Below, one piece after another: positions 9,007-16,582 of a stretch of DNA of 64,000 bases (positions within the stretch are counted from its first letter, which is position 1; each line of letters opens with the position of its first letter). The DNA lies in the NCBI GenBank assembly GCA_947627135.1, contig CANQUV010000001.1, positions 1 through 64,000 of the forward strand, read 5' to 3'. The position numbers and the translations under genes are program-made. The notes under the pieces were generated by a model. It saw only the letters and a program-made list of their open reading frames with translations, was not told where the DNA came from and did no database searches. The stretch comes from an uncultured Clostridia bacterium. GTDB lineage: Bacteria > Bacillota > Clostridia > Oscillospirales > Acutalibacteraceae.

Positions 9007-9015
9007 TGATATAAT
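9007..9015 (+). promoter_or_regulatory. Extended -10 promoter of the GH3 gene
   Basis: TGATATAAT is an extended -10 element (TG-N-TATAAT) 24 bp before the start codon. No convincing -35 box is seen, which is tolerated with an extended -10. Confidence 0.5.
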
Positions 9016-9038
9016 CACAGTATAGTGAGGATATAATT

Positions 9039-10328
9039 ATGAAAAACAGTATTAAACTTTTTATAATTTCAATTATTTGTTTATTATTTGCAGTTTTTTT
9101 AGACGGATGTAAAATCTTATTATGGAACGGCTTTAATGATGAAAATAGTTATGAAAGTCAGAATTTACAATCATCAACTGAAACATCTACCGTAAAATTC
9201 AAAGAATCTCCTACAACTGAACCTCCTACTGAAGATCCAAATAAGGTGAAACTTGAGGAAATGTCCATTGAGCAAAAAGCAGGTCAGGTCGTCGTCTGCG
9301 GAATTGATGGGTATGAAATTGACGATGAATTTACAAGTCTTGTAAAAGACAAATATGTAGGAGGAGTAATTTTATTTTCAAGAAATATTGAAAGTACAGA
9401 ACAGCTTACCAAAATTTCTAACAGTATTAAAAATACTGCTTATGATGATTTCCCTCTTTTGATCGGTATGGATGAAGAAGGAGGAAATGTATCAAGGCTT
9501 CCTGATGATGTTAAAAGTCTTCCCTCTGCTTACAGTATTGCTCAATGCGGAAATGATAAATATTGTTATGAATCCGGAGAAATTATCGGAAAACAGCTAA
9601 GTGCATTCGGGATTTCTACCGGTTTTTCTCCTGATTTAGATATTTGGTCAAATCCTGACAATACTGTTATTGCAGACAGATCCTACGGCAATAATGCCGA
9701 AGATGTTAGTAAATATGCGATACAGACCATGAATGGAATTATGTCGCAAAATATAATTACTGTTGGAAAGCATTTTCCCGGACATGGTGATACGCTTGAA
9801 GATTCTCACTATTCTTTGCCTGTTGTAACAAAAACTAAAGAAGAACTTGAAAACTTTGAATTTTTGCCTTTTAAAAAAGCAATAGAACAAAACATTCCTG
9901 CAATTATGGTAGCACATTTGCTTTGTACAGAAATTGACGCTGATAATCCTTCGAGCCTTTCAAAGACAATTGTTACCGATATTTTAAAAAAAGATCTTAA
10001 ATTTGATGGAGTCGTACTTACTGACGACCTGACGATGGATGCAATAGATGATAAATATTCAATAGAGCAAGCGGCAGTTATGGCATTAAATGCAGGCTGC
10101 GATATGCTTCTGGTATGCCACGAATATAATAATGCCGAAAATGTTATTGACAGCATTATTTCAGCAGTAAAGAACAATGAATTAGATGAAGAAAGACTTG
10201 ATGACGCTGTTTTACATATTCTAAAAATGAAAAGCAAATACAATATAAATAATGAAAATGTTGAAATTCCCGACATTCAAAAACTTAATAATTTAACTAA
10301 TGATTTTATAAATAAAATATCTGAATAA
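9039..10328 (+). CDS. nagZ: Beta-N-acetylhexosaminidase, GH3 (NagZ-type), exported lipoprotein
   Basis: The 429-residue protein has an N-terminal signal and a cysteine at residue 24 in an atypical lipobox (LDGC). A Thr/Glu/Pro-rich linker runs to about residue 70, followed by a GH3 barrel. Catalytic features are visible: KHFPGHGDT with the following DSH (His-Asp acid/base loop of NagZ) and VLTDDLTMDA (nucleophile Asp). NagZ removes N-acetylglucosamine from muropeptides. In Gram-positives the enzyme is often surface-bound, as the signal suggests here. Aspartate at the -2 lipobox position is unusual. Its last 50 bases and terminator are duplicated 0.95 kb downstream. Confidence 0.88.
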   Translation: MKNSIKLFIISIICLLFAVFLDGCKILLWNGFNDENSYESQNLQSSTETSTVKFKESPTTEPPTEDPNKVKLEEMSIEQKAGQVVVCGIDGYEIDDEFTSLVKDKYVGGVILFSRNIESTEQLTKISNSIKNTAYDDFPLLIGMDEEGGNVSRLPDDVKSLPSAYSIAQCGNDKYCYESGEIIGKQLSAFGISTGFSPDLDIWSNPDNTVIADRSYGNNAEDVSKYAIQTMNGIMSQNIITVGKHFPGHGDTLEDSHYSLPVVTKTKEELENFEFLPFKKAIEQNIPAIMVAHLLCTEIDADNPSSLSKTIVTDILKKDLKFDGVVLTDDLTMDAIDDKYSIEQAAVMALNAGCDMLLVCHEYNNAENVIDSIISAVKNNELDEERLDDAVLHILKMKSKYNINNENVEIPDIQKLNNLTNDFINKISE

Positions 10329-10367
10329 AAAACCAGGGCTTCTCAATTAAATTGAGAAGCCTGTTTG
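10270..10367 (+). repeat. Direct repeat copy A: nagZ 3' end plus terminator
   Basis: The segment starting CCGACATTCAAAAACTTAAT, through the nagZ stop codon and the terminator hairpin, recurs at 11218-11309 with a few substitutions and a short deletion after the stop codon. The two copies flank the acyltransferase gene. Confidence 0.85.
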
Positions 10368-10372
10368 TATTA
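10333..10372. terminator. Bidirectional terminator between nagZ and the acyltransferase
   Basis: GGCTTCTCAATT, A, AATTGAGAAGCC gives a 12-bp stem. TGTTTGTATT follows on plus and a TTTTTTATT tract on minus, so it can end both convergent genes. Confidence 0.85.
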
Positions 10373-10382
10373 AGTACATATT

Positions 10383-11066
10383 TTATATTCTTTCCATTAA
10401 CCATTTACAATTACTTTTAATTACCTTCGCAGGATTACCTGCAATAATTGTATTTTTTTCAGTAAAACTCTTTGTTACAACTGACTGAGCTCCAACTATA
10501 CAACCTTCAGCTATTTCTACACCCTTTAAAATTGTAACTCCTAAACCAAGCCAAACCTTGTTATTTAAAGTTATATCTTTTTCGTAATTTATTCTCTTTT
10601 CTGTGCTTATATCTATAATACTGTGATTATCAGTAGTCCTTATCTCAATATTATCTGAAAACATACACGAATCGCCTGCAATAAACTTTGAACCGTCTAC
10701 TAAAAATATTCTTGTTTTGTCATAAATAAAGAAATTATTTCCAAGATAAAGCTTGTTATTATCACCTTGTATAATAACATTTAGACCATTTACAAAAGAT
10801 GACTTTCCAATAAATATACTGTTGTTATTTCCTGAAATAGTAATGCAAGAGTTGTGCAAATCTGTATTACTATCTATTGTAACTTTATTTTCTTCTCCTT
10901 CTATATTAATTATATTTTTGTAAATATTTGCATTTTTTGTGGTAATTTTATTACCCCCCCCCGATTTAATTTTCACTCTGTTTTTTCCTATAAAAAAATG
11001 AAAAATCGGTAAAAGAAATTTGAGTCTTTTATTCATATACAAAAAATTAATTACTTTCTTTCTCAT
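10383..11066 (-). CDS. Left-handed beta-helix (hexapeptide repeat) acyltransferase with a G9 tract
   Basis: The 227-residue protein is made of imperfect hexapeptide turns from about residue 45. The CoA-binding end reads VWLGLGVTILKGVEIAEG, then IVGAQSVVTKSF and AGNPAKVI, as in O-acetyltransferases that modify sugars or polysaccharides. The acceptor is unknown. Codons 35-38 contain nine consecutive G on the coding strand (10954-10962), encoding Ser-Gly-Gly-Gly. In so AT-rich a gene this could slip during replication and switch the gene on and off. The frame is intact in this sequence. It sits alone between two copies of the nagZ-end repeat. Confidence 0.8.
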   Translation of the reverse strand: MRKKVINFLYMNKRLKFLLPIFHFFIGKNRVKIKSGGGNKITTKNANIYKNIINIEGEENKVTIDSNTDLHNSCITISGNNNSIFIGKSSFVNGLNVIIQGDNNKLYLGNNFFIYDKTRIFLVDGSKFIAGDSCMFSDNIEIRTTDNHSIIDISTEKRINYEKDITLNNKVWLGLGVTILKGVEIAEGCIVGAQSVVTKSFTEKNTIIAGNPAKVIKSNCKWLMERI

Positions 11067-11217
11067 TTAAATTTCCTCCATTTATTTTACAAACCTAACA
11101 TATTATTGTAATAAATTATCTAATAATCAATCTAATCTTTTTAAAATATATCATAGAACCGCATTAAAAGTCAATTAATCATTAATTTTTTATTATAACA
11201 ACAAAAGCGATAAATCT

Positions 11218-11309
11218 CCGACATTCAAAAACTTAATAATTTAACTAACGATTTTATAAATAAAATATTTGAATAAAACAGGCTTCTCAATTAAATTGAA
11301 AAGCCTGTA
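11218..11309 (+). repeat. Direct repeat copy B: displaced nagZ 3' end plus terminator
   Basis: This stretch repeats the nagZ 3' codons, stop and hairpin found at 10270-10367, but no nagZ body precedes it. It joins directly to the truncated gene at 11287-11454. It looks like a scar of a duplication or of loss of a second nagZ-like copy. Confidence 0.85.
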
Positions 11310-11454
11310 TTGAAGGAAAAACTAATTCTTTTTGCGACAGTTCATTTTCCTGCGAAAAATCTATTTTTAGCCGTTTTGTATCATTATCTGCAAAATATGA
11401 TACCCAGTCTTTATAATTAAATTTATTCATTTCTGATTCTGTAAAAACAATCAT
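11287..11454 (-). pseudogene. Truncated gene, first 50 codons only, fused to the repeated hairpin
   Basis: ATG 11454 opens 55 codons beginning MIVFTESEMNKFNYKDWVSY. The protein-like part ends ...LVFPSIQAFQ exactly where the duplicated terminator begins, and the frame then stops in the hairpin. The sequence reads like the start of a normal soluble protein. The FPSIQAFQ end recalls a ferritin-like family of gut bacteria, but I cannot confirm that. The rest was probably removed when repeat copy B formed. Confidence 0.5.
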
Positions 11455-11640
11455 ACATATTTTCCTGAAAATTCTCTTTGAAAATTCCGATTTATCTTAT
11501 GTAATAAATTAAACAATACTAAGCGATAAAATATTTATCTATCGTGCTCAGTAAAATAAAAGCATTTTTCTTCTGTCTCATAAATAGCTATATAAAAATT
11601 ACTGAAATATATTTTTATTGTAATTCGATAAATTTTTATC
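11455..11640. other. AT-rich gap without a recognisable gene
   Basis: Both strands are closed by frequent stops. Apart from a possible ribosome site (AGGAAAA) for the truncated gene to the left, I see no feature. Confidence 0.5.
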
Positions 11641-11648
11641 ATAATTTT

Positions 11649-11680
11649 AGCCACTGAATTTTCAGTGGCTTTTTCTTTTG
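11649..11680 (+). terminator. Hairpin with T-tract on the plus strand
   Basis: AGCCACTGAA, loop TT, TTCAGTGGCT is followed by TTTTCTTTTG on the plus strand. No plus-strand gene ends here. It may act as a block behind the minus-strand SDR unit or be a relic. Confidence 0.55.
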
Positions 11681-11696
11681 ATATAAATTTTAAATT

Positions 11697-11786
11697 TTAT
11701 ACGCCGTCTTCTTCTCCATATAAATATCTTTTTGCAAGGTAAACCATACCTAATACGGCGCCTAATAACAAAATTAACTTTTTCAT
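11697..11786 (-). CDS. Small membrane peptide coupled to the SDR gene
   Basis: This 29-codon gene starts MKKLILLLGAVLGMVYLAKR and ends YLYGEEDGV. Its ATG overlaps the TGA stop of the SDR gene (ATGA), and GGAGTA stands upstream, so it should be translated by coupling. One hydrophobic helix (residues 3-18) followed by basic then acidic residues suggests a single-pass membrane peptide. Function is unknown. Confidence 0.5.
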   Translation of the reverse strand: MKKLILLLGAVLGMVYLAKRYLYGEEDGV

Positions 11787-12550
11787 TTTTCTGTACTCCT
11801 TTCGTTTCTTCTTTTTTGAATATAATAAGACACTCTGGTCGTAAGTTTTTCACTGCTGAAATGCTGAATGAATTTTGTAAACTTCATCAGTTTTCCCGGA
11901 ATAATTATCATTTTCCCTTTCAAAGTTTTTTCAACTGCATATTTTGCTACATATTCACTTGAAAGTCCTCCTATTGCAAAATTAACTTTTGCTACCTTAT
12001 TGAATTCTGTATTAACAGGTCCGGGACATAACACACTTATTATAACATCACTATTTTCTCTTCTTAATTCTTCATAAACAGCTTCAGTCATTCTTACAAC
12101 ATAGTTTTTGGAGGCATAATAGCTTGAAAAAACAGGTCCTGCCATAAATCCTGCTAAAGAACCTACATTTAAAATACATCCGCTGTTTCTTTTAACCATA
12201 TCCTTAAGATAAAGTTTAAACAAAATATGCATTGCTTTTATATTTGTATCAATAAGTCTTAGTTCTTCTTCAAGAGGTGTGTCGCAGAATTTTCCGCATA
12301 CTCCAAATCCTGCGTTGTTTACAAGAAAATCTATATTTTTACTTTTAGTCATTTCATAAAGCTTAAAACAGTTTTCTGTCTTTGAAAGGTCAAGAGATAT
12401 TACTTCTGCATTTGTTTTAAGTTGTTTTTTTAGTTCCAACAATCTTTCCTCACGACGTGCAACAAGTATTAAATCGTAACCTTTTTCTGAAAGATATCGG
12501 GCAATATCTCTTCCGATTCCTGAACTTGCCCCTGTTACCAATGCTATCAT
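11783..12550 (-). CDS. Short-chain dehydrogenase/reductase
   Basis: The 255-residue classical SDR has the cofactor motif TGASSGIG (residues 6-13), the NNAG motif near 85, a catalytic Ser and YYASK (Tyr-x-x-x-Lys) near residue 150, and PGPVNTEF afterwards. It resembles the DltE/YqjQ-type SDRs of Firmicutes that act on small alcohols or lipids; the substrate is unknown. It is separated by only 2 nt from the methyltransferase gene and coupled to the downstream peptide. Confidence 0.88.
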   Translation of the reverse strand: MIALVTGASSGIGRDIARYLSEKGYDLILVARREERLLELKKQLKTNAEVISLDLSKTENCFKLYEMTKSKNIDFLVNNAGFGVCGKFCDTPLEEELRLIDTNIKAMHILFKLYLKDMVKRNSGCILNVGSLAGFMAGPVFSSYYASKNYVVRMTEAVYEELRRENSDVIISVLCPGPVNTEFNKVAKVNFAIGGLSSEYVAKYAVEKTLKGKMIIIPGKLMKFTKFIQHFSSEKLTTRVSYYIQKRRNERSTEK

Positions 12551-12552
12551 AT

Positions 12553-13182
12553 TTACTCCTTTTCACCTACTGCACAAAGCCATGATATATTTTCCTTTGT
12601 ATATGTCTTAACATTACTAAATCCTGCATTTAACAGGTTTTCTCTTATTTGTGACTCTTTCGGTGCTTTTATTTTTGCAAGCTTTTCAACTTCCGCCCAT
12701 TTATCAGGCTCATTTTCTTTTTCAAGCATTTCAAATATAAGCAGTATTTTTCCCTTTAATTTTAATGTTCGATAAATTTCTTTTAAGTCGTTTACTTTAT
12801 CTGGCCAGAAATAATATGTCTCAACTGCTGTTACAAGGTCAAACATATTATCATTATAAGGCAAGTTTGATACACTTCCGTTATCAATCTGCACCTTATT
12901 ATTTTTTATTTCCTTTTTATTGAGCTTTTTTGATTTTTTTACTGCAACCTCCGAATAATCTATTCCGTAAACCCTTCCCTTGGGTACCATTTCATTTAAT
13001 CTAAAAACTGTTTTTCCTCCGCCGCATCCAACATCAAGAATAGTAAAATTATCTTTAATTTTAATATGCTCAAGTCCCCAGCCTGTAACTTGGTAATGAC
13101 CCTTATTCATAGACCTTATCATCATTTTACCCCAAAATCCTTTTGGGTTGCGTGCATTCAACACTAGTTTATAGTATTTCAT
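12553..13182 (-). CDS. Class I SAM-dependent methyltransferase
   Basis: The 209-residue protein has motif I ILDVGCGGGKTVFRL at about residues 49-63, an acidic motif II (VYGIDYSEVAV) and a DLVTAVETYYFWPD segment typical of UbiE/COQ5-like methyltransferases. The acceptor is not identifiable. It is the middle gene of a tightly packed operon with the membrane acyltransferase upstream (24 nt) and the SDR downstream. Confidence 0.85.
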   Translation of the reverse strand: MKYYKLVLNARNPKGFWGKMMIRSMNKGHYQVTGWGLEHIKIKDNFTILDVGCGGGKTVFRLNEMVPKGRVYGIDYSEVAVKKSKKLNKKEIKNNKVQIDNGSVSNLPYNDNMFDLVTAVETYYFWPDKVNDLKEIYRTLKLKGKILLIFEMLEKENEPDKWAEVEKLAKIKAPKESQIRENLLNAGFSNVKTYTKENISWLCAVGEKE

Positions 13183-13206
13183 TTTATCATCTCTTTTATT
13201 TTTTAG

Positions 13207-13956
13207 TTAAATTAAAAAATTAAATAGTAAATACAATATTCCGTAAATAACAGGCTGATGTAAAATGTAAATTATAAGACTGTATTTTCCAATTACATTA
13301 AGTACAGGTATTTTTATCATCATTATTTTTTCTGCTTTTGTATTCTTTATTATTCTCCATAGAAAATATCCTGAAAAATATAAAAACAACCACGGAAACA
13401 ACGGAAAATAATCGCTTGAAGAAAATTTAGGTCCCGGAAATCCAATAAATGCAAATAAACTGTTTGAATATAAAAAATCAGGCAGACTTAAAACGGGAAT
13501 TCCTAAAATGCCAATAAATTTTTGACTTATACCCTTTGTAACCATAAAAATAAAAATGCTTAATATAAATCCTAAAATTGGGTTTACTTTTTGAAAAAGT
13601 TTACTAATCAATACAGTAATTAACATAGCAAAACCCAACAAGTTTAAAATACCAAACCAAATTACTTCATCAGGAATAAAAATGTATGTAAACAACGATA
13701 TTCCGCAGCCGCAGGCAAAAAAAATTATTCCCCTTTTTAAATTATTTCTGCTGAAATGCCATGAGATTCCGCTTATTAATATAAATGTTATACATATAAA
13801 CTGCTCCCACATATACGCTGAAAATCCAGAAAACCAACTAATATCTACTTTGAATATTCTTACCAAATCGTATATTAAATGATAAAGTACCATATTGATT
13901 ATGGCAAATCCTCTGAGCGAATCTATTAAATTGTATCTTATTTTAATTTGTTTCAT
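13207..13956 (-). CDS. DUF1624 / heparan-alpha-glucosaminide acetyltransferase-like membrane protein
   Basis: The 249-residue protein has about seven hydrophobic segments and begins RYNLIDSLRGFAIINMVLYHL, the signature of this membrane acyltransferase family. The D-LRG and YHL residues lie in the first helix and a late YILHQPVIYGILY segment closes it. Such proteins move acetyl groups across the membrane onto sugars. It is the first gene of a three-gene unit with a methyltransferase and an SDR. It is divergent from cotJA. Confidence 0.85.
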   Translation of the reverse strand: MKQIKIRYNLIDSLRGFAIINMVLYHLIYDLVRIFKVDISWFSGFSAYMWEQFICITFILISGISWHFSRNNLKRGIIFFACGCGISLFTYIFIPDEVIWFGILNLLGFAMLITVLISKLFQKVNPILGFILSIFIFMVTKGISQKFIGILGIPVLSLPDFLYSNSLFAFIGFPGPKFSSSDYFPLFPWLFLYFSGYFLWRIIKNTKAEKIMMIKIPVLNVIGKYSLIIYILHQPVIYGILYLLFNFLI

Positions 13957-14019
13957 AAAAATACCTACAATCTATTAGTATTGTAACATATTTTCTGAAT
14001 ATAACAACCTTTAAATTTT

Positions 14020-14047
14020 AACTTTGTCCTATAAATTGCATATTATA
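14020..14047 (+). promoter_or_regulatory. Candidate mother-cell (sigma-E/K) promoter of cotJ
   Basis: CATATTATA (14039-14047) fits the sigma-K -10 pattern CATANNNTA and is close to the sigma-E -10. AAC stands 16 nt upstream. cotJ operons are known to be mother-cell expressed. The match is short and the region AT-rich. Confidence 0.35.
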
Positions 14048-14094
14048 TAGTGAAGTTTATATAAACTCACAAATAAAAGGAAGGAGAATATTTT

Positions 14095-14298
14095 ATGGAA
14101 TTTTATGAAAATGCTGTATTCAAACAGTATGGAATTTCCCCGCTGCCAAGTGATACAGTAGAAGCTATGGCTTATGTTCCATTTCAACCAAATAATGCAA
14201 CAGTTTATAATCCAATGCAAGGTTTTGAAGCAGGAACAATGTTTCCAAGTCTTGATAAACCATTCTATGGATGCAAATGTGATGGTGATAAAAAATGA
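14095..14298 (+). CDS. cotJA: Spore coat protein CotJA
   Basis: The 67-residue protein has the CotJA pattern: LAMAYVPFQ-type core (MAYVPFQPNN), then a GFEAGTMFPSLDKPFYG tail rich in Pro, Phe and Gly. CotJA is a small component of the inner coat needed to assemble the CotJC manganese catalase-like protein. AAGGAG precedes the ATG. Its stop overlaps the cotJB start by 4 nt. Confidence 0.93.
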   Translation: MEFYENAVFKQYGISPLPSDTVEAMAYVPFQPNNATVYNPMQGFEAGTMFPSLDKPFYGCKCDGDKK

Positions 14299-14546
14299 CT
14301 AAAAGACAAATACTTTTAAGAAAAATTTCAACCTACTCATTTGCAATGTTGGATTTGCAAATATTTTTAGATACTCATCCAAATGATGAAAAAACATTGG
14401 CAAAAATAAGAAAATACAGAGAAATGCTCATGCCATTAAGAGAGGAATATGAAAATGCATACGGACCGTTGACAAAAAGTGAAGTTACCAACAACTGGGA
14501 TTGGGTAAACTCTCCATGGCCATGGGAAACGGAGGGTGAAAAATAA
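14295..14546 (+). CDS. cotJB: Spore coat protein CotJB
   Basis: The 83-residue protein has the CotJB helix-rich pattern: LDLQIFLDTHPNDEKTL near residue 24 and a C-terminal WDWVNSPWPWE tryptophan cluster. It is part of the CotJ coat complex. Overlaps with cotJA (ATGA) and cotJC (TAATG) show strict translational coupling of the three genes. Confidence 0.95.
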   Translation: MTKRQILLRKISTYSFAMLDLQIFLDTHPNDEKTLAKIRKYREMLMPLREEYENAYGPLTKSEVTNNWDWVNSPWPWETEGEK

Positions 14547-14656
14547 TGTTTGTATATGAAAAAAAATTACAGTACCCTGTAAATATAAAAAAACCTAATC
14601 CGAAGCTTGCTAAAATAATTATAACTCAGTATGGAGGTGCATATATCAAAATGTGA
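14546..14656 (+). pseudogene. cotJC: cotJC part 1 (codons 1-31), cut by the prophage
   Basis: The frame begins MFVYEKKLQYPVNIKKPNPK and continues LAKIIITQYGG, the N-terminus of CotJC, a manganese catalase-like coat protein. After Gly31 the match ends and five phage-derived codons lead to a stop. The continuation, PDGELAASLRYLSQR, is found at 52345 across the prophage. Glu35, the first residue of the predicted dimanganese site, is on the far side. Joining at the shared AGTATGGAGG restores the frame exactly. Confidence 0.93.
14628..14637 (+). repeat. attL core of the prophage
   Basis: AGTATGGAGG is identical to the sequence at 52335-52344. It is the only identity at the two cotJC break points. 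A short core is what large serine integrases leave. Confidence 0.85.
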
Positions 14657-14695
14657 TAGTAAATTTACACATAATCTATACAGAAAATACACAGT

Positions 14696-14739
14696 AAATA
14701 AAAACTCCCCTCACCTACCGTTGAAAAGTAGATGAGGGG
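14696..14739 (-). terminator. Terminator at the end of the phage late operon
   Basis: On the minus strand CCCCTCATCTAC and GTAGGTGAGGGG pair with one U-G wobble, followed by AGTTTTTATTT. It ends the long minus-strand operon close to attL and shields the cotJ fragment from late phage transcription. Confidence 0.75.
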
Positions 14740-14781
14740 ATAAGCTTTTTACAAGATTATATGAGGTTGTAGATTAAATTC

Positions 14782-15009
14782 TTATACTGGATTGCGAATA
14801 TATTCAATTGCTTCTTCGTAATCACTTGCCAAAATATCTTTTTCCGGCTCAATAAGATAACTTCTCGGAAATGGTTTTTTAGGTTCATATGACAAATCGT
14901 ATGTATATACAATCCAATAATCATTAAAAATATCATACTTTTTAACATAAAGAATTTTTGCAGATATGTTTTTCTCATCAAGTATTTTTTGTGAGTTTTC
15001 TGCTGTCAT
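14782..15009 (-). CDS. Hypothetical phage protein
   Basis: The 75-residue acidic protein begins MTAENSQKILDEKNISAKIL and has many aromatic residues, with no hydrophobic helix. AAAGGAGT precedes the ATG. It is the last gene of the late operon, after the holin, a place where lysogenic conversion or accessory genes are common. I do not recognise a family. An overlapping frame at 14757-14981 lacks a good ribosome site and is rejected. Confidence 0.6.
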   Translation of the reverse strand: MTAENSQKILDEKNISAKILYVKKYDIFNDYWIVYTYDLSYEPKKPFPRSYLIEPEKDILASDYEEAIEYIRNPV

Positions 15010-15036
15010 AAATGACTCCTTTTCAATTTAATTTGT

Positions 15037-15246
15037 TTATGTATCTGTTTCGTCAGATACTTCCGGCAGTCCTGCAACTGATGTCAGGATTGACAGTACA
15101 CCCGCAAGAGCGGAAGTTGAAGCAACTACAACCCAATCCACCTCGGTTATCATTGCTGATACTCCGATTGTCGCAACTGCTGTCTGTGCAACTGTTTTGA
15201 TTGCTCTGACCGTTGCTGCTTTTAACCATTCTTTCCAGTTTTTCAT
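15037..15246 (-). CDS. Phage holin (r1t/phi-LC3 type)
   Basis: The 69-residue protein begins MKNWKEWLKAATVRAIKTVA. Two hydrophobic segments (residues 16-30 and 36-58) and the GLPEVSD end are typical of small class II holins of lactococcal phage r1t type. It makes membrane lesions that release the lysozyme. ATG 15246 is chosen because AGAGGTG lies 6 nt upstream. It follows the XhlA-like gene and the lysozyme. Confidence 0.8.
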   Translation of the reverse strand: MKNWKEWLKAATVRAIKTVAQTAVATIGVSAMITEVDWVVVASTSALAGVLSILTSVAGLPEVSDETDT

Positions 15247-15247
15247 T

Positions 15248-15487
15248 TTACTCACCTCTTTCCAAATCTGATATTCTGTGATTTGCAACTTTTATTTCTT
15301 CGTCTATTACAGCGTTATGCTGTTCTATTTGATAAACACGCTCAATTAATGAGTTGTGCTTATCCTGCTTTTTTTCAAGCTGTTCAATTCGATAGTTTGT
15401 CAGCTTTGTGTTTAAAAATATTCCTGCAAATGTTCCCAAAGCTGAACCGCATAAGGTAATTAATGATACTATTACTTCTGTTGCCAT
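15248..15487 (-). CDS. XhlA-like membrane-anchored coiled-coil protein of the lysis cassette
   Basis: The 79-residue protein has one N-terminal membrane helix (VIVSLITLCGSALGTFAGIF) and a coiled-coil tail (NYRIEQLEKKQDKHNSLIER). This is the layout of haemolysin XhlA-type proteins that accompany holins. ATG 15487 is supported by AGGTGATAG; an in-frame upstream GTG is part of that site. It lies between lysozyme and holin genes. Confidence 0.7.
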   Translation of the reverse strand: MATEVIVSLITLCGSALGTFAGIFLNTKLTNYRIEQLEKKQDKHNSLIERVYQIEQHNAVIDEEIKVANHRISDLERGE

Positions 15488-15496
15488 TTCTATCAC

Positions 15497-16579
15497 CTAC
15501 GCTAATGTAATTTGAAGCTTATCAATAGCTTGTCCGAATGTTCCTGCATAACCATCTTGACTGTCTGTTTTTTCATCGTCAAACTGATAAGGATAATAGT
15601 TACCGTTTAACGGACTTACTCTGTATTTTGCTTTTAAATACCCTTCTGATTTAACTATATCAGATGGTGTATTGTAATAAACTTCAATTGCATCTATTAC
15701 CGAACCGTTTCCTGCATAACCGTTTACATGGTCATTTGCATCATATCCTGTTACATAAGGCAGCCAATCGCCATTCTTAATGTGAACACGGTATTTTACT
15801 GAACCATTTGAAACCTTAATCGCAACATCGGTAATTGATACTCCTTTTAATCCTGCATAATCTTCAAGGTTCTTTACTTTTGGAAGCCATTTGCCCTTTG
15901 TTGTTCTTACACAGTAATAAACATCAGGCTTTGCAACAGAAGGTTTTGCAGTATCAGGATTAGAAGTGTTAGGCCCTGTGCTTTCTTTTTTATTAAATAC
16001 ATCATCATTATAAATGATATTCGTGTCTACATTTCCGTTTACTCCGCTGATATTTCCTGTTGAGCTGTTCTGCCATATATCACATTCAAGCTGATTTGTA
16101 ACATTGTACTGTGCAAGCCAAATGCTGTATAGCTTTTTGAGTTCTGAATAGTCAAGATAGTTATTAAACCAATTAAGGTTTGCATATACTCCTGCTTTAT
16201 ATCCTGCTGACTTTATTGTTTCACAGAATTTTTTGGCTATTGATGTCAAGGTAGATTTACTCATATTAGTTTGTGAGTTATCCTCTAAATCATAATATAC
16301 AGGAATATCAAAACTCTTGCCCTTTATACATTCAAGACAAGCCTTTGCTTCTCTTTCTGCATCTTCAACGCTGTCGGCATAGCTGTACCAATATGCTCCT
16401 ATTTTTAGTCCTGCCGCTTTTGCATTTTTATAATGTGTTTCAAATTCCGAATCTTTTTGGCTTGCTTCCCGTCCGTATCCTGCACGAATTATTACAGCAT
16501 TAATACCGTCTTTCTTGACCTTATTAAAATCAATATTTGACTGAAATGTTGATATATCTATACAATTTACTTTTGACAT
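15497..16579 (-). CDS. Endolysin: GH25 lysozyme with C-terminal wall-binding repeats
   Basis: The 360-residue protein has an N-terminal GH25 muramidase domain (residues 4-190). CIDISTFQSNIDF carries the first acidic residue and YYDLED the catalytic Asp-x-Glu. About 45 residues of Pro/Asn/Lys linker follow, then repeats containing YRVHIKNGDWLPYVTGY and NGYAGNGSVIDAIE. Three such units with Trp-Leu-Pro and GYAG motifs probably bind the wall. It cuts the glycan strand for lysis. No signal peptide is present, so export depends on the holin. Confidence 0.88.
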   Translation of the reverse strand: MSKVNCIDISTFQSNIDFNKVKKDGINAVIIRAGYGREASQKDSEFETHYKNAKAAGLKIGAYWYSYADSVEDAEREAKACLECIKGKSFDIPVYYDLEDNSQTNMSKSTLTSIAKKFCETIKSAGYKAGVYANLNWFNNYLDYSELKKLYSIWLAQYNVTNQLECDIWQNSSTGNISGVNGNVDTNIIYNDDVFNKKESTGPNTSNPDTAKPSVAKPDVYYCVRTTKGKWLPKVKNLEDYAGLKGVSITDVAIKVSNGSVKYRVHIKNGDWLPYVTGYDANDHVNGYAGNGSVIDAIEVYYNTPSDIVKSEGYLKAKYRVSPLNGNYYPYQFDDEKTDSQDGYAGTFGQAIDKLQITLA

Positions 16580-16582
16580 AAT

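Noticed and set aside
11649-11680. Terminator of the SDR operon on the minus strand
   Set aside because: The T-tract is only on the plus strand; on minus the stem is followed by AAAATTATG.
14638-14700. tRNA or tmRNA as the prophage attachment gene
   Set aside because: No tRNA-like sequence exists at either border; the target is clearly cotJC.
14757-14981. 74-codon minus-strand frame overlapping the last phage gene
   Set aside because: It has no good ribosome site; the frame at 14782-15009 has AAAGGAGT and normal composition.
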